A stretch of 5,300 nt of DNA from assembly GCA_030636465.1 (NCBI GenBank), contig DAOVWW010000128.1:1-5300 (forward strand). Direction: 5' to 3'. Position 1 is the stretch's first letter, and the number at the start of each line of letters is the position of its first letter. The notes beneath the pieces were generated by a model that searched no databases, was not told where the DNA came from, and worked only from the letters and a program-made list of their open reading frames with translations. Made by a program: the position numbers and the translations under genes. Shown here piece by piece: positions 1 through 5,300 of the stretch. This stretch comes from Gammaproteobacteria bacterium (lineage in GTDB: Bacteria > Pseudomonadota > Gammaproteobacteria > BMS3Bbin11).

Positions 1-708
<708 letters not shown>

Positions 709-730
709 CTACCCCTGGTACAAATTATTA

Positions 731-1150
731 CTAGTCCAATTCCGCATCTTTAATGACACTGTATATCATATCGTACGGAAAGCCTCTGGAAACGAGGAAT
801 TTTACCTGTTTTACGCGCTCGGCGGGAGTCCCAGACAGCTGTCCGGCATACTTTTTTTTAATTAAGTTGGTAAGCGACAGCTGCCAGTCGGGATGCAACT
901 CCTGCATGACAGCGTCAATGATATATTCTGCTACGCCCTTAGTGCGAAGTTCATAGCGCACCTTAACAGGACCATTGCCACGATTAAGGCGTGAATTTAT
1001 CATGCTTTCGCAAAAACGCTGATCAGAAACAAGGTTGTCTCTAAGCAAACCCTCTACCGCTTCCTCTACCAGTTCGGCATCAAAACCTTTTATTTTTAGT
1101 TTACGAGTAAGCTCGGTAACACCGTGCTCACGACGTGCCAATAAATCCAT
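731..1150 (-). CDS. recX: RecX, regulatory protein acting on RecA filaments
   Basis: RecX binds RecA filaments and in characterised species limits RecA recombinase and co-protease activity. From ATG 1150 the product has 139 residues, shorter than the 166 of E. coli RecX. It shows the family's helical repeats: MDLLARREHGVTELTRKLKI (1-20), the SDQRFCESMINSRLNRGNGP stretch (42-61) followed by VRYELRTKGV (64-73), and a C-terminal KYAGQL...RVKQVKFLVSRGF (100-124). It lies 43 bp after recA and 34 bp before alaS, on the same strand, which strongly supports the assignment. The sequence AGGCGG at 1162-1157, 6 nt before the ATG, could be a ribosome site. However, the frame stays open upstream, reading DVRRRA just before this methionine, which resembles the usual RecX N-terminus. 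No ATG, GTG or TTG occurs there, so the true start is uncertain. Function is secure, start less so. Confidence 0.93.
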   Translation of the reverse strand: MDLLARREHGVTELTRKLKIKGFDAELVEEAVEGLLRDNLVSDQRFCESMINSRLNRGNGPVKVRYELRTKGVAEYIIDAVMQELHPDWQLSLTNLIKKKYAGQLSGTPAERVKQVKFLVSRGFPYDMIYSVIKDAELD

Positions 1151-1193
1151 GGCACGCCGCCTGACATCTTTAACGGTGTGGGGTAATGAATGA

Positions 1194-2258
1194 TTATTCA
1201 GCTTTTGCTACCTCTGCCACCTCTTCTTCTTTTTCGTCTGCTTCTGTAATACCCATAGCAACACGAAGTTTCTCTTCTATCTCTGCAGACATTTCAGGAT
1301 GGTCTTTCAGATACTGACGCGCATTGTCCTTGCCCTGGCCGATGCGTTCCTTGCCATAGCCGTACCATGCACCCGCTTTATCGACAATATTGTGCAAAAC
1401 ACCAAGATCGATCAGTTCACCTTCGTGCGAGATGCCCTCATTATATAGAATATCAAACTCACACTGCTTAAACGGAGGTGCCACCTTATTTTTAACGACC
1501 TTGACGCGTGTCTGGTTACCCAGTATTTCGTCACCCTTCTTGATTGCACCGATACGCCGTATATCAAGACGTACTGATGAATAAAACTTGAGTGCATTAC
1601 CACCTGTAGTCGTTTCGGGGTTACCAAACATTACACCAATTTTCATACGGATCTGGTTAATGAATATCACCAGGGTATTGGAGCGTTTGATATTGGCAGT
1701 CAGTTTACGCAGTGCCTGCGACATTAATCTGGCTTGCAGGCCAACGTGATGATCCCCCATATCGCCTTCGATCTCAGCCTTTGGTGTCAGTGCTGCAACC
1801 GAGTCAATAACAACAATATCAACAGCGGCAGAGCGAACCAACATATCAGTGATCTCTAGTGCCTGTTCTCCGGTATCAGGCTGGGAAACTAGCAGGTTAT
1901 CCACATCAACACCCAGTTTTGCAGCATACGATGGATCCAGAGCGTGCTCTGCATCGACAAAGGCACAGGTACCGCCCAGCTTCTGTGCCTCAGCAACTAC
2001 CTGTAGAGTAAGCGTTGTTTTACCCGAGGACTCCGGGCCATAAATTTCAACCACTCTTCCTCGTGGCAGGCCGCCTATACCCAGGGCATTATCCAGTGCC
2101 AAAGAGCCTGTCGGGATTGCCTCAATATTCTGTACTGCACCATCACCCAGTCGCATTACTGCGCCTTTGCCAAACTGGCGTTCTATCTGACTCAGTGCAG
2201 CACTGAGGGCCTTGGTTTTATTGTTGTCCATTTTAATACTCGTTGTTGGTTGGTCCAT
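1194..2258 (-). CDS. recA: RecA recombinase and SOS co-protease
   Basis: RecA forms ATP-dependent filaments on single-stranded DNA, performs strand exchange, and stimulates LexA self-cleavage. The 354-residue product has the typical full length. Seen are the Walker A motif GPESSGKT (74-81, Lys80), the catalytic glutamate in [10 protein letters not shown] (Glu104), the Walker B segment [12 protein letters not shown] (146-157), the loop 1 region [18 protein letters not shown] (164-181), [20 protein letters not shown] (199-218) covering Gln202 and loop 2, then the C-terminal domain and an acidic tail rich in Glu and Asp (about 339-354). ATG 2258 is chosen because GGAGG stands 9 nt before it; a second methionine at residue 10 has no comparable site. 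The gene follows thpR by 60 bp and precedes recX. No classic LexA box (CTGT-N8-ACAG) is found in the 60 bp before it. Identification is certain. Confidence 0.99.
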   Translation of the reverse strand: MDQPTTSIKMDNNKTKALSAALSQIERQFGKGAVMRLGDGAVQNIEAIPTGSLALDNALGIGGLPRGRVVEIYGPESSGKTTLTLQVVAEAQKLGGTCAFVDAEHALDPSYAAKLGVDVDNLLVSQPDTGEQALEITDMLVRSAAVDIVVIDSVAALTPKAEIEGDMGDHHVGLQARLMSQALRKLTANIKRSNTLVIFINQIRMKIGVMFGNPETTTGGNALKFYSSVRLDIRRIGAIKKGDEILGNQTRVKVVKNKVAPPFKQCEFDILYNEGISHEGELIDLGVLHNIVDKAGAWYGYGKERIGQGKDNARQYLKDHPEMSAEIEEKLRVAMGITEADEKEEEVAEVAKAE

Positions 2259-2267
2259 GTGAAAAAT

Positions 2268-2272
2268 CCTCC
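2268..2272 (-). promoter_or_regulatory. Ribosome binding site of recA
   Basis: The minus strand reads GGAGG here, 9 nt before ATG 2258. It fixes the recA start at this codon rather than at the internal ATG for residue 10. Confidence 0.8.
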
Positions 2273-2318
2273 GGATTATTACATACGTAGCCGCAAAAGG
2301 CGGGTGTGTGTTTATAAA

Positions 2319-2885
2319 TTAATGTTTAATTACGGGTTGCTGTTCAAAAAGTGGGAATTGCTCAATAATTTCATATTTCACTTCTCCCCTCATATGCTTA
2401 GATTCAACAAGGCAGTAGCGGTCGATATTCCATGCTATGGGTTTAGTTGCATGATCTGTCTCGCTATGAGAGTCACGTAACAGGCTAATGTGAGGCTGAT
2501 ATGTACGATCATCATTATGAAAACCTAAATCGTGACTAATCAGTTTCAAAGCACCATGAAGTTCTTTTAATCCCCTTGGCATAACCCTGGGGCCCAGCCA
2601 GTTTAAGCGGCAATGTGTAAATGACCCTGCCTTGTCCAGTTCAAGGTCAAACTGTTTAATGTCCAACATCCTCAATCTTTCTCGTAACTGGTGTTCTTTT
2701 TGCTTGTGTACCTGTCCCAGGAAAATCAATGTGAGGTGGATGTTTTCTTTGTTTGTTCGTTTACCCCCATGCTTTAACTGTAAATGACGCGCCAGCTCAT
2801 ACAACAATTCCTGCAGTGACTGATCCGGCCAACAGGCAAGGAATAAACGCTTACCTGGATCTGTACTAATATTATTTTCAACCAC
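2319..2885 (-). CDS. thpR: RNA 2',3'-cyclic phosphodiesterase / 2'-5' RNA ligase family protein
   Basis: This is a member of the 2H phosphoesterase superfamily (LigT/ThpR), which acts on RNA ends in the cytoplasm: it opens 2',3'-cyclic phosphates and, in E. coli, can form 2'-5' linkages in vitro. The physiological role is poorly known. The 188-residue product has the two signature histidine motifs, HLTL at 50-53 within ENIHLTLIFLGQV and HISL at 132-135 within YQPHISLLR, and the typical opening RLFLACWPD (13-21). Length is normal for the family (E. coli 176). The start is a GTG at 2885-2883, chosen because AAGGAG lies 8 nt before it and no ATG is available nearby. The start overlaps the end of pncC by 8 bp, suggesting translational coupling. 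A thpR or ligT gene near a cinA-type gene and recA is a known kind of neighbourhood; what it contributes to DNA repair, if anything, is unclear. Confidence 0.92.
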   Translation of the reverse strand: MVENNISTDPGKRLFLACWPDQSLQELLYELARHLQLKHGGKRTNKENIHLTLIFLGQVHKQKEHQLRERLRMLDIKQFDLELDKAGSFTHCRLNWLGPRVMPRGLKELHGALKLISHDLGFHNDDRTYQPHISLLRDSHSETDHATKPIAWNIDRYCLVESKHMRGEVKYEIIEQFPLFEQQPVIKH

Positions 2886-3393
2886 GTTTATGACTCCTTT
2901 GAAGACGAGTAAGGAAGCCCGTTAGCACTTGCCTTACTGATTGTTCTCTTATTTCCTGGCGATTTCCTGAAAAATGACAGGTCTCGGTTTCACACTGGCC
3001 ATCAACCAGCCAGCCAAAACATACCGTGCCTACAGGTTTCTCAGGGCTGCCCCCGCCTGGGCCGGCAATACCGGTAACAGACAACCCTGTTTGCGCACGG
3101 CTGTGTTAAATTGCACCCTGTACCATATGCCTGGCGGCTTCTTCACTGACTGCACCGTGGATCTCAATCACTTGCTTGTCGACAGACAGCATTTCCTGCT
3201 TGGACTCATTACTGTAGGTAACAAAGCCCCGGTCGAACCATGATGAACTGCCGGCAATGGAAGTGACCAGCATTGATACCCATCCGCCGGTACAGGACTC
3301 TGCAGTCACCAGGTTCTCTCCTCGAGAGATGAGTTCATCACCGACTTGTGTGACTAAACTCTCTAGTGACATCTGGTTTTCATTCGTATCCAT
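2878..3393 (-). pseudogene. pncC: Nicotinamide-nucleotide amidohydrolase (CinA C-terminal domain family), interrupted by one in-frame TAA
   Basis: PncC deamidates nicotinamide mononucleotide to nicotinic acid mononucleotide in the pyridine-nucleotide cycle. Read from ATG 3393 to TGA 2880-2878, the frame has 171 sense-length positions, close to the 165 of E. coli PncC. Family motifs lie on both sides of the break: AESCTGGW (31-38), SIAGSSSWFDRGFVTYSNE (45-63), HGAVSEEAARHM (79-90), then GIAGPGGGSPEKPVGTVCF (108-126). Codon 96 (3108-3106) is TAA, with no frameshift: GAI, stop, HSRAQTGLSVTG continues the alignment without gap, and the stop stands where E. coli PncC, as I recall it, has lysine. 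Possible products are a 95-residue fragment and, much less likely, a 68-residue one from TTG 3084. TAA ends recA and lexA here, so the code is not altered. It overlaps thpR by 8 bp and diverges from lexA. It could be a recent pseudogene, a sequencing error or a readthrough gene. Confidence 0.85.
2894..2899 (-). promoter_or_regulatory. Ribosome binding site of thpR, inside the end of pncC
   Basis: AAGGAG on the minus strand stands 8 nt before GTG 2885. It decides the non-ATG start of thpR and lies within the last codons of pncC, so thpR can be translated independently of the broken upstream frame. Confidence 0.78.
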
Positions 3394-3460
3394 TATTCCT
3401 GTACCTGTTCTATATCCTTTTACTGCTTATCTTTTCTAGCTACTGTGTACTATAGTTTTC

Positions 3461-3489
3461 TTGCAATTTTCTGCCCATTGCCGTATTCT
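3461..3489 (+). promoter_or_regulatory. Probable sigma70 promoter of lexA
   Basis: TTGCAA (3461-3466) and TATTCT (3484-3489) are separated by exactly 17 bp, each matching 4 of 6 consensus positions. Transcription would start near 3495-3497, about 20 nt before the lexA ATG, and so inside the direct repeat described next. A short inverted repeat, GCAAT (3463-3467) and ATTGC (3477-3481), lies within the promoter. Prediction from sequence only. Confidence 0.5.
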
Positions 3490-3492
3490 GCA

Positions 3493-3512
3493 TGAGAACA
3501 GAGTGAGAACAG
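3493..3512 (+). repeat. Direct repeat TGAGAACAG x2, candidate LexA operator
   Basis: TGAGAACAG occurs at 3493-3501 and again at 3504-3512 without mismatch, a period of 11 bp (about one helical turn). The core reads GAAC-N7-GAAC (3496-3499 and 3507-3510), equivalent to GTTC-N7-GTTC on the other strand. That is the arrangement described for alphaproteobacterial LexA boxes. The repeat sits over the predicted transcription start and ends 3 nt before the lexA ATG, a good position for autorepression. It could also affect the divergent pncC operon. That LexA is the protein bound is inference. Confidence 0.55.
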
Positions 3513-3515
3513 CTT

Positions 3516-4133
3516 ATGCTAACTGATAGACAAAGGCAAACACTAAATTTCATCCGTGACTTTATTGATGAAAATGATTACCCGCCCAAGCTGAAAGAAA
3601 TCGGCGAGCATCTGGGTATTTCATCGCGCGGTACTGTCCACCGTTATATCCGGGCACTGGAGGACGAGAATTTAATTCGTGTTTCCACCGGCCGCTCACG
3701 CGGTATCGAGCTAATTGATAATGTAGCGGCCACAGATAAAAGCACAAGTGATGATGAAAACACCCTGCCCGTCGCTGGAACCATCTCTGCGGGTTTACCA
3801 ATAGAAGCCATTGAAGATCAGGAAACCATCAACCTGAATGATTTCTTTGTTCGCCCCGGGCGTTTTGTTCTACGTGTTCAGGGAGATTCAATGATCGAAG
3901 ATGGCATCTTTGATGGCGACATGGTGATCATGGAGAGCTGCCAGACCGCACGTGACAACGAAATAGTCATCGCCTTGATAGATCAGGAAGAAGCCACACT
4001 GAAGCGTTTAAAAAATAATCAGGATGGTAGCATTACCCTGATCCCGGCTAACGCATCGATGCAGCCTTTTCGTTATTCTGCAGAGCGGGTAACTATCCAG
4101 GGTCGTATCGTCGGACAGTTCAGGGCTTATTAA
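3516..4133 (+). CDS. lexA: LexA, SOS response repressor with self-cleaving peptidase domain
   Basis: LexA represses DNA-damage genes and is inactivated by RecA-stimulated self-cleavage. The 205-residue product opens MLTDRQRQTLNFIRDFI and carries a winged helix-turn-helix (about 1-68). The recognition helix, SSRGTVHRYIRAL (36-48), differs from the SPNAAEEHLKAL type of E. coli. The peptidase half (about 84-205) has the Ala-Gly cleavage site in TISAGLP (Ala92-Gly93), the catalytic serine in VQGDSM (Ser125) and the catalytic lysine in ATLKRLK (Lys163), all where the S24 family needs them, so it should be cleavable. An in-frame TGA at 3504-3506 excludes a longer N-terminus. The start has only a weak ribosome site, since the bases before it are taken up by the direct repeat. 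The gene diverges from pncC, with recA two genes further into that unit. Identification is certain; the binding motif is not. Confidence 0.98.
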   Translation: MLTDRQRQTLNFIRDFIDENDYPPKLKEIGEHLGISSRGTVHRYIRALEDENLIRVSTGRSRGIELIDNVAATDKSTSDDENTLPVAGTISAGLPIEAIEDQETINLNDFFVRPGRFVLRVQGDSMIEDGIFDGDMVIMESCQTARDNEIVIALIDQEEATLKRLKNNQDGSITLIPANASMQPFRYSAERVTIQGRIVGQFRAY

Positions 4134-4156
4134 CAGAAGGCCTGCCATTTAGATCA

Positions 4157-4196
4157 TTGAGATTGTTATGTTTTCTACCCGGACCTGTTATATATT
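4157..4196 (+). promoter_or_regulatory. Possible promoter of the rhodanese gene
   Basis: The 105 bp between lexA and the rhodanese gene contain TTGAGA (4157-4162), TTGTTA (4163-4168), TGTTAT (4186-4191, 17 bp after TTGTTA) and an AT-rich TATATT (4191-4196). TTGTTA with TGTTAT has good spacing but each matches only 4 of 6 consensus positions; TTGAGA and TATATT match better but are too far apart. No convincing terminator hairpin follows lexA, so read-through from lexA is equally possible. Confidence 0.25.
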
Positions 4197-4227
4197 TAAA
4201 TAAACCAGCAGAAAATATATTACTACC

Positions 4228-4231
4228 GAGG
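4228..4231 (+). promoter_or_regulatory. Ribosome binding site of the rhodanese gene
   Basis: GAGG stands 7 nt before ATG 4239. It selects that codon over an out-of-frame ATG at 4234, which leads into a very short frame. Confidence 0.6.
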
Positions 4232-4238
4232 TCATGTC

Positions 4239-4679
4239 ATGGGCACAGTGGATAAAACAAAACACGTAAAGGGGCTAGCGCCGAAAGACGCCGCAAAGCT
4301 TTTGCATGAAGACCCCAGGGCATTACTCATTGACGTCCGCAGCAGCATGGAGTTTCTGTTTGTCGGCCACCCGGAAGGGGCAGTTCATGTTGCCTGGATT
4401 GATGAACCGGACTGGAAGGTAAATGAGAACTTCACGACCGATATTCGAAAACTGTTGCTAGGTGGTGTCATACGAGGCAACGAAGTACACAGTGCTCCAA
4501 TCGTGCTGATCTGTCGCAGTGGCGTACGCTCACTGGAGGCTGGACAAAAACTGATCGATGATGGCATGACTAACGTCTACCATATCGACAGCGGCTTTGA
4601 GGGAGATCGGGACGACCATCACCGACGCAGTACTATTAACGGCTGGAGATTCGATGGCCTGCCGTGGGAGCAATGCTGA
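4239..4679 (+). CDS. Single-domain rhodanese-like protein (sulfurtransferase family)
   Basis: Rhodanese domains carry sulfur as a persulfide on an active-site cysteine and pass it to an acceptor. The 146-residue product is one rhodanese domain: ALLIDVRSSMEF (28-39), then the HPEGAVHVAWID segment (44-55), then the active-site loop CRSGVRS (92-98, Cys92), a six-residue loop typical of sulfurtransferases rather than phosphatases, followed by GQKLIDDGMTNVYHIDSGFE (102-121) and a C-terminal GWRFDGLPW (135-143) of the kind seen in stand-alone rhodaneses. No signal peptide or membrane segment is visible, so it should be cytoplasmic. About 35 residues separate the first conserved segments from the cysteine loop (VNENFTTDIRKLLLGG and after), a little longer than in small GlpE-type proteins. 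It follows lexA by 105 bp and converges with the next gene. The sulfur donor and acceptor cannot be told from context, nor is a role in the SOS response indicated. Confidence 0.92.
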   Translation: MGTVDKTKHVKGLAPKDAAKLLHEDPRALLIDVRSSMEFLFVGHPEGAVHVAWIDEPDWKVNENFTTDIRKLLLGGVIRGNEVHSAPIVLICRSGVRSLEAGQKLIDDGMTNVYHIDSGFEGDRDDHHRRSTINGWRFDGLPWEQC

Positions 4680-4699
4680 AGAAATATTTTTGAATTATC

Positions 4700-5116
4700 T
4701 TAATCGCGAGTTCGAATCAGCACTTCACGTAATATAAACTGCCCCTGTAAATTCAACAGGAAATCATCAGCCGTACCACTTGTGGGAATAGTAATACGAC
4801 TGAAGTTCCAGCCTGACGGGTTATAGAAATCAGCAGCCTGCCCATACACCACGCGTCGATCACGCTGACTATAAGGTGAACCAGTCCAGGCCAGCCCTCC
4901 GCCATATTTAGACTTCAATACCACCTCGATATAATCCAGCTCCAGCCTGCTGGCATCTACCTGGTATTGCTCATAGAGTGCCCAGTGCAAATCAACCGTC
5001 TGAACCCCACCGTAAATGGCATCATTAAATTGCAATCGAAAGTCTTCGGCACGCACAAGGCTGCTGAGTAAAACAATAGAAACACCAAGCAACCAGGCGC
5101 ATGATTTCTTCAACAT
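4700..5116 (-). CDS. Predicted exported protein of unknown function
   Basis: I do not recognise this family. The 138-residue product begins with a clear signal peptide: MLKK, a hydrophobic core (about 7-22) and a likely signal peptidase I site after VRA (residue 23), leaving a mature protein of about 115 residues that starts EDFRLQFNDA. The mature part alternates short hydrophobic and polar runs (LELDYIEVVLKSK 58-70, FLLNLQGQFILREVLIRTRD 119-138) with many aromatic residues, suggesting a small beta-sandwich in the periplasm. It has no cysteine after the signal peptide and no lipobox, so it is not an obvious lipoprotein. The start at ATG 5116 agrees with the signal peptide, though the ribosome site is weak (AGA-type purines). 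Its ATG lies 16 bp after the stop of the preceding frame, so the two are probably co-transcribed. Its end is 20 bp from the convergent rhodanese gene. Confidence 0.82.
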   Translation of the reverse strand: MLKKSCAWLLGVSIVLLSSLVRAEDFRLQFNDAIYGGVQTVDLHWALYEQYQVDASRLELDYIEVVLKSKYGGGLAWTGSPYSQRDRRVVYGQAADFYNPSGWNFSRITIPTSGTADDFLLNLQGQFILREVLIRTRD

Positions 5117-5132
5117 AAGTCTCTATCTGTTA

Positions 5133-5300
5133 CTAATACATCACTCCGTACTGCTTTAACTGATCCTGATATTTCTGATACAGGGCATAATTGTGTTTGA
5201 CCGCATCATTAATGTCTTTCTGTATAGTAGCGATGCGCAGCTGGTCCTTTACCCACTGGTGCTCAGCCCAGTTTCCACCTCCGGATTTCACGACTTCCAT
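5133..5300 (-). CDS. C-terminal part of an unrecognised protein (gene reaches the right edge)
   Basis: A minus-strand frame is open from base 5300 to TAG 5135-5133 and gives 55 residues, starting MEVVKSGGGN and ending LKQYGVMY. The first codon in view happens to be ATG, but as it is the last triplet of the window it may be internal. The segment is polar and rich in Gln, Lys, Tyr and Asp (DQLRIATIQKDIND, YALYQKYQDQLKQYG), with a helical, possibly coiled-coil character. There is no signal peptide or membrane segment in the visible part. It lies just upstream of the exported protein gene on the same strand, 16 bp away, which supports its being a real gene in the same operon. Function unknown. 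Confidence 0.6.
   Translation of the reverse strand: MEVVKSGGGNWAEHQWVKDQLRIATIQKDINDAVKHNYALYQKYQDQLKQYGVMY

Noticed and set aside
2291..2303. CCGC...GCGG hairpin between thpR and recA as a terminator.
   Set aside because: The stem has only 4 bp and no T-run follows on the minus strand; too weak to call.
3016..3084. Independent small gene starting at TTG 3084 from the second half of pncC.
   Set aside because: It has no properly spaced ribosome site and simply continues the PncC alignment in the same frame, so it is part of the broken gene.
3106..3108. TAA in pncC as a sign of a reassigned genetic code or a special recoded amino acid.
   Set aside because: recA, thpR and lexA all end in TAA at the expected length, so TAA is a normal stop here. 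Selenocysteine uses TGA and pyrrolysine TAG, so neither applies.
3443..3458. CTGT half-site (3443-3446) as a classic LexA box, or GTAC-N4-GTTT (3447-3458) as a LexA2-type GTAC-N4-GTGC box.
   Set aside because: The classic box lacks its ACAG partner (GTTT instead). The LexA2-type match is 6 of 8 and occurs once. The perfect direct repeat at 3493-3512 is better placed and stronger.
3488..3502. CTG...CAG inverted pair upstream of lexA as a shortened classic LexA box.
   Set aside because: The spacing is 8 bp rather than 10 and the interior is not palindromic; it overlaps the direct repeat and is probably incidental.
4680..4699. Bidirectional terminator between the convergent rhodanese and exported-protein genes.
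   Set aside because: Only a 3-bp AGC/GCT stem and a short T-run (ATTTTT) are visible; not enough to annotate.

Overview
The window is a compact, gene-dense stretch of a bacterial chromosome, most likely from a gammaproteobacterium. The reasons are the gene order (a pncC/cinA-type gene, then recA, recX and alaS on one strand) and the close match of the RecA, LexA, PncC and AlaRS sequences, as I remember them, to Escherichia and Pseudomonas proteins. Base composition looks moderate. I see no mobile element, CRISPR array, tRNA or rRNA.

Region 1 (1-3393, all minus strand) reads, in transcription order: pncC (nicotinamide-nucleotide amidohydrolase, broken by one in-frame TAA), thpR (2'-5' RNA ligase / cyclic phosphodiesterase family), recA, recX, and the first 232 codons of alaS, which runs off the left edge. 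Genes are tightly packed (an 8-bp overlap, then gaps of 60, 43 and 34 bp), so one operon is likely. RecA is the recombinase and SOS co-protease, and RecX modulates RecA filaments. PncC and ThpR belong to pyridine-nucleotide salvage and RNA-end metabolism families.

Region 2 (3394-3515) is a 122-bp divergent intergenic region between pncC and lexA. It holds a plausible sigma70 promoter for lexA. A perfect 9-bp direct repeat of period 11, containing GAAC-N7-GAAC, lies over the predicted transcription start. This is the best candidate LexA operator in the window and does not have the classic gammaproteobacterial inverted CTGT-N8-ACAG form. The LexA recognition helix is correspondingly unlike that of E. 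coli.

Region 3 (3516-4679, plus strand) holds lexA, the SOS repressor with intact self-cleavage site and Ser/Lys dyad, followed by a single-domain rhodanese with an intact active-site cysteine loop.

Region 4 (4700-5300, minus strand, convergent with the rhodanese) holds a predicted exported protein of unknown function. It is preceded by the last 55 codons of an unrecognised polar, Q/K/Y-rich frame that reaches the right edge.

The main points of interest are the single nonsense codon in an otherwise well-preserved pncC, the direct-repeat operator candidate with its divergent LexA reading head, the lack of a recognisable LexA box directly before recA, and the recX start, where family-like residues extend upstream of the only ATG. 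I do not see a wholly new multi-gene system.
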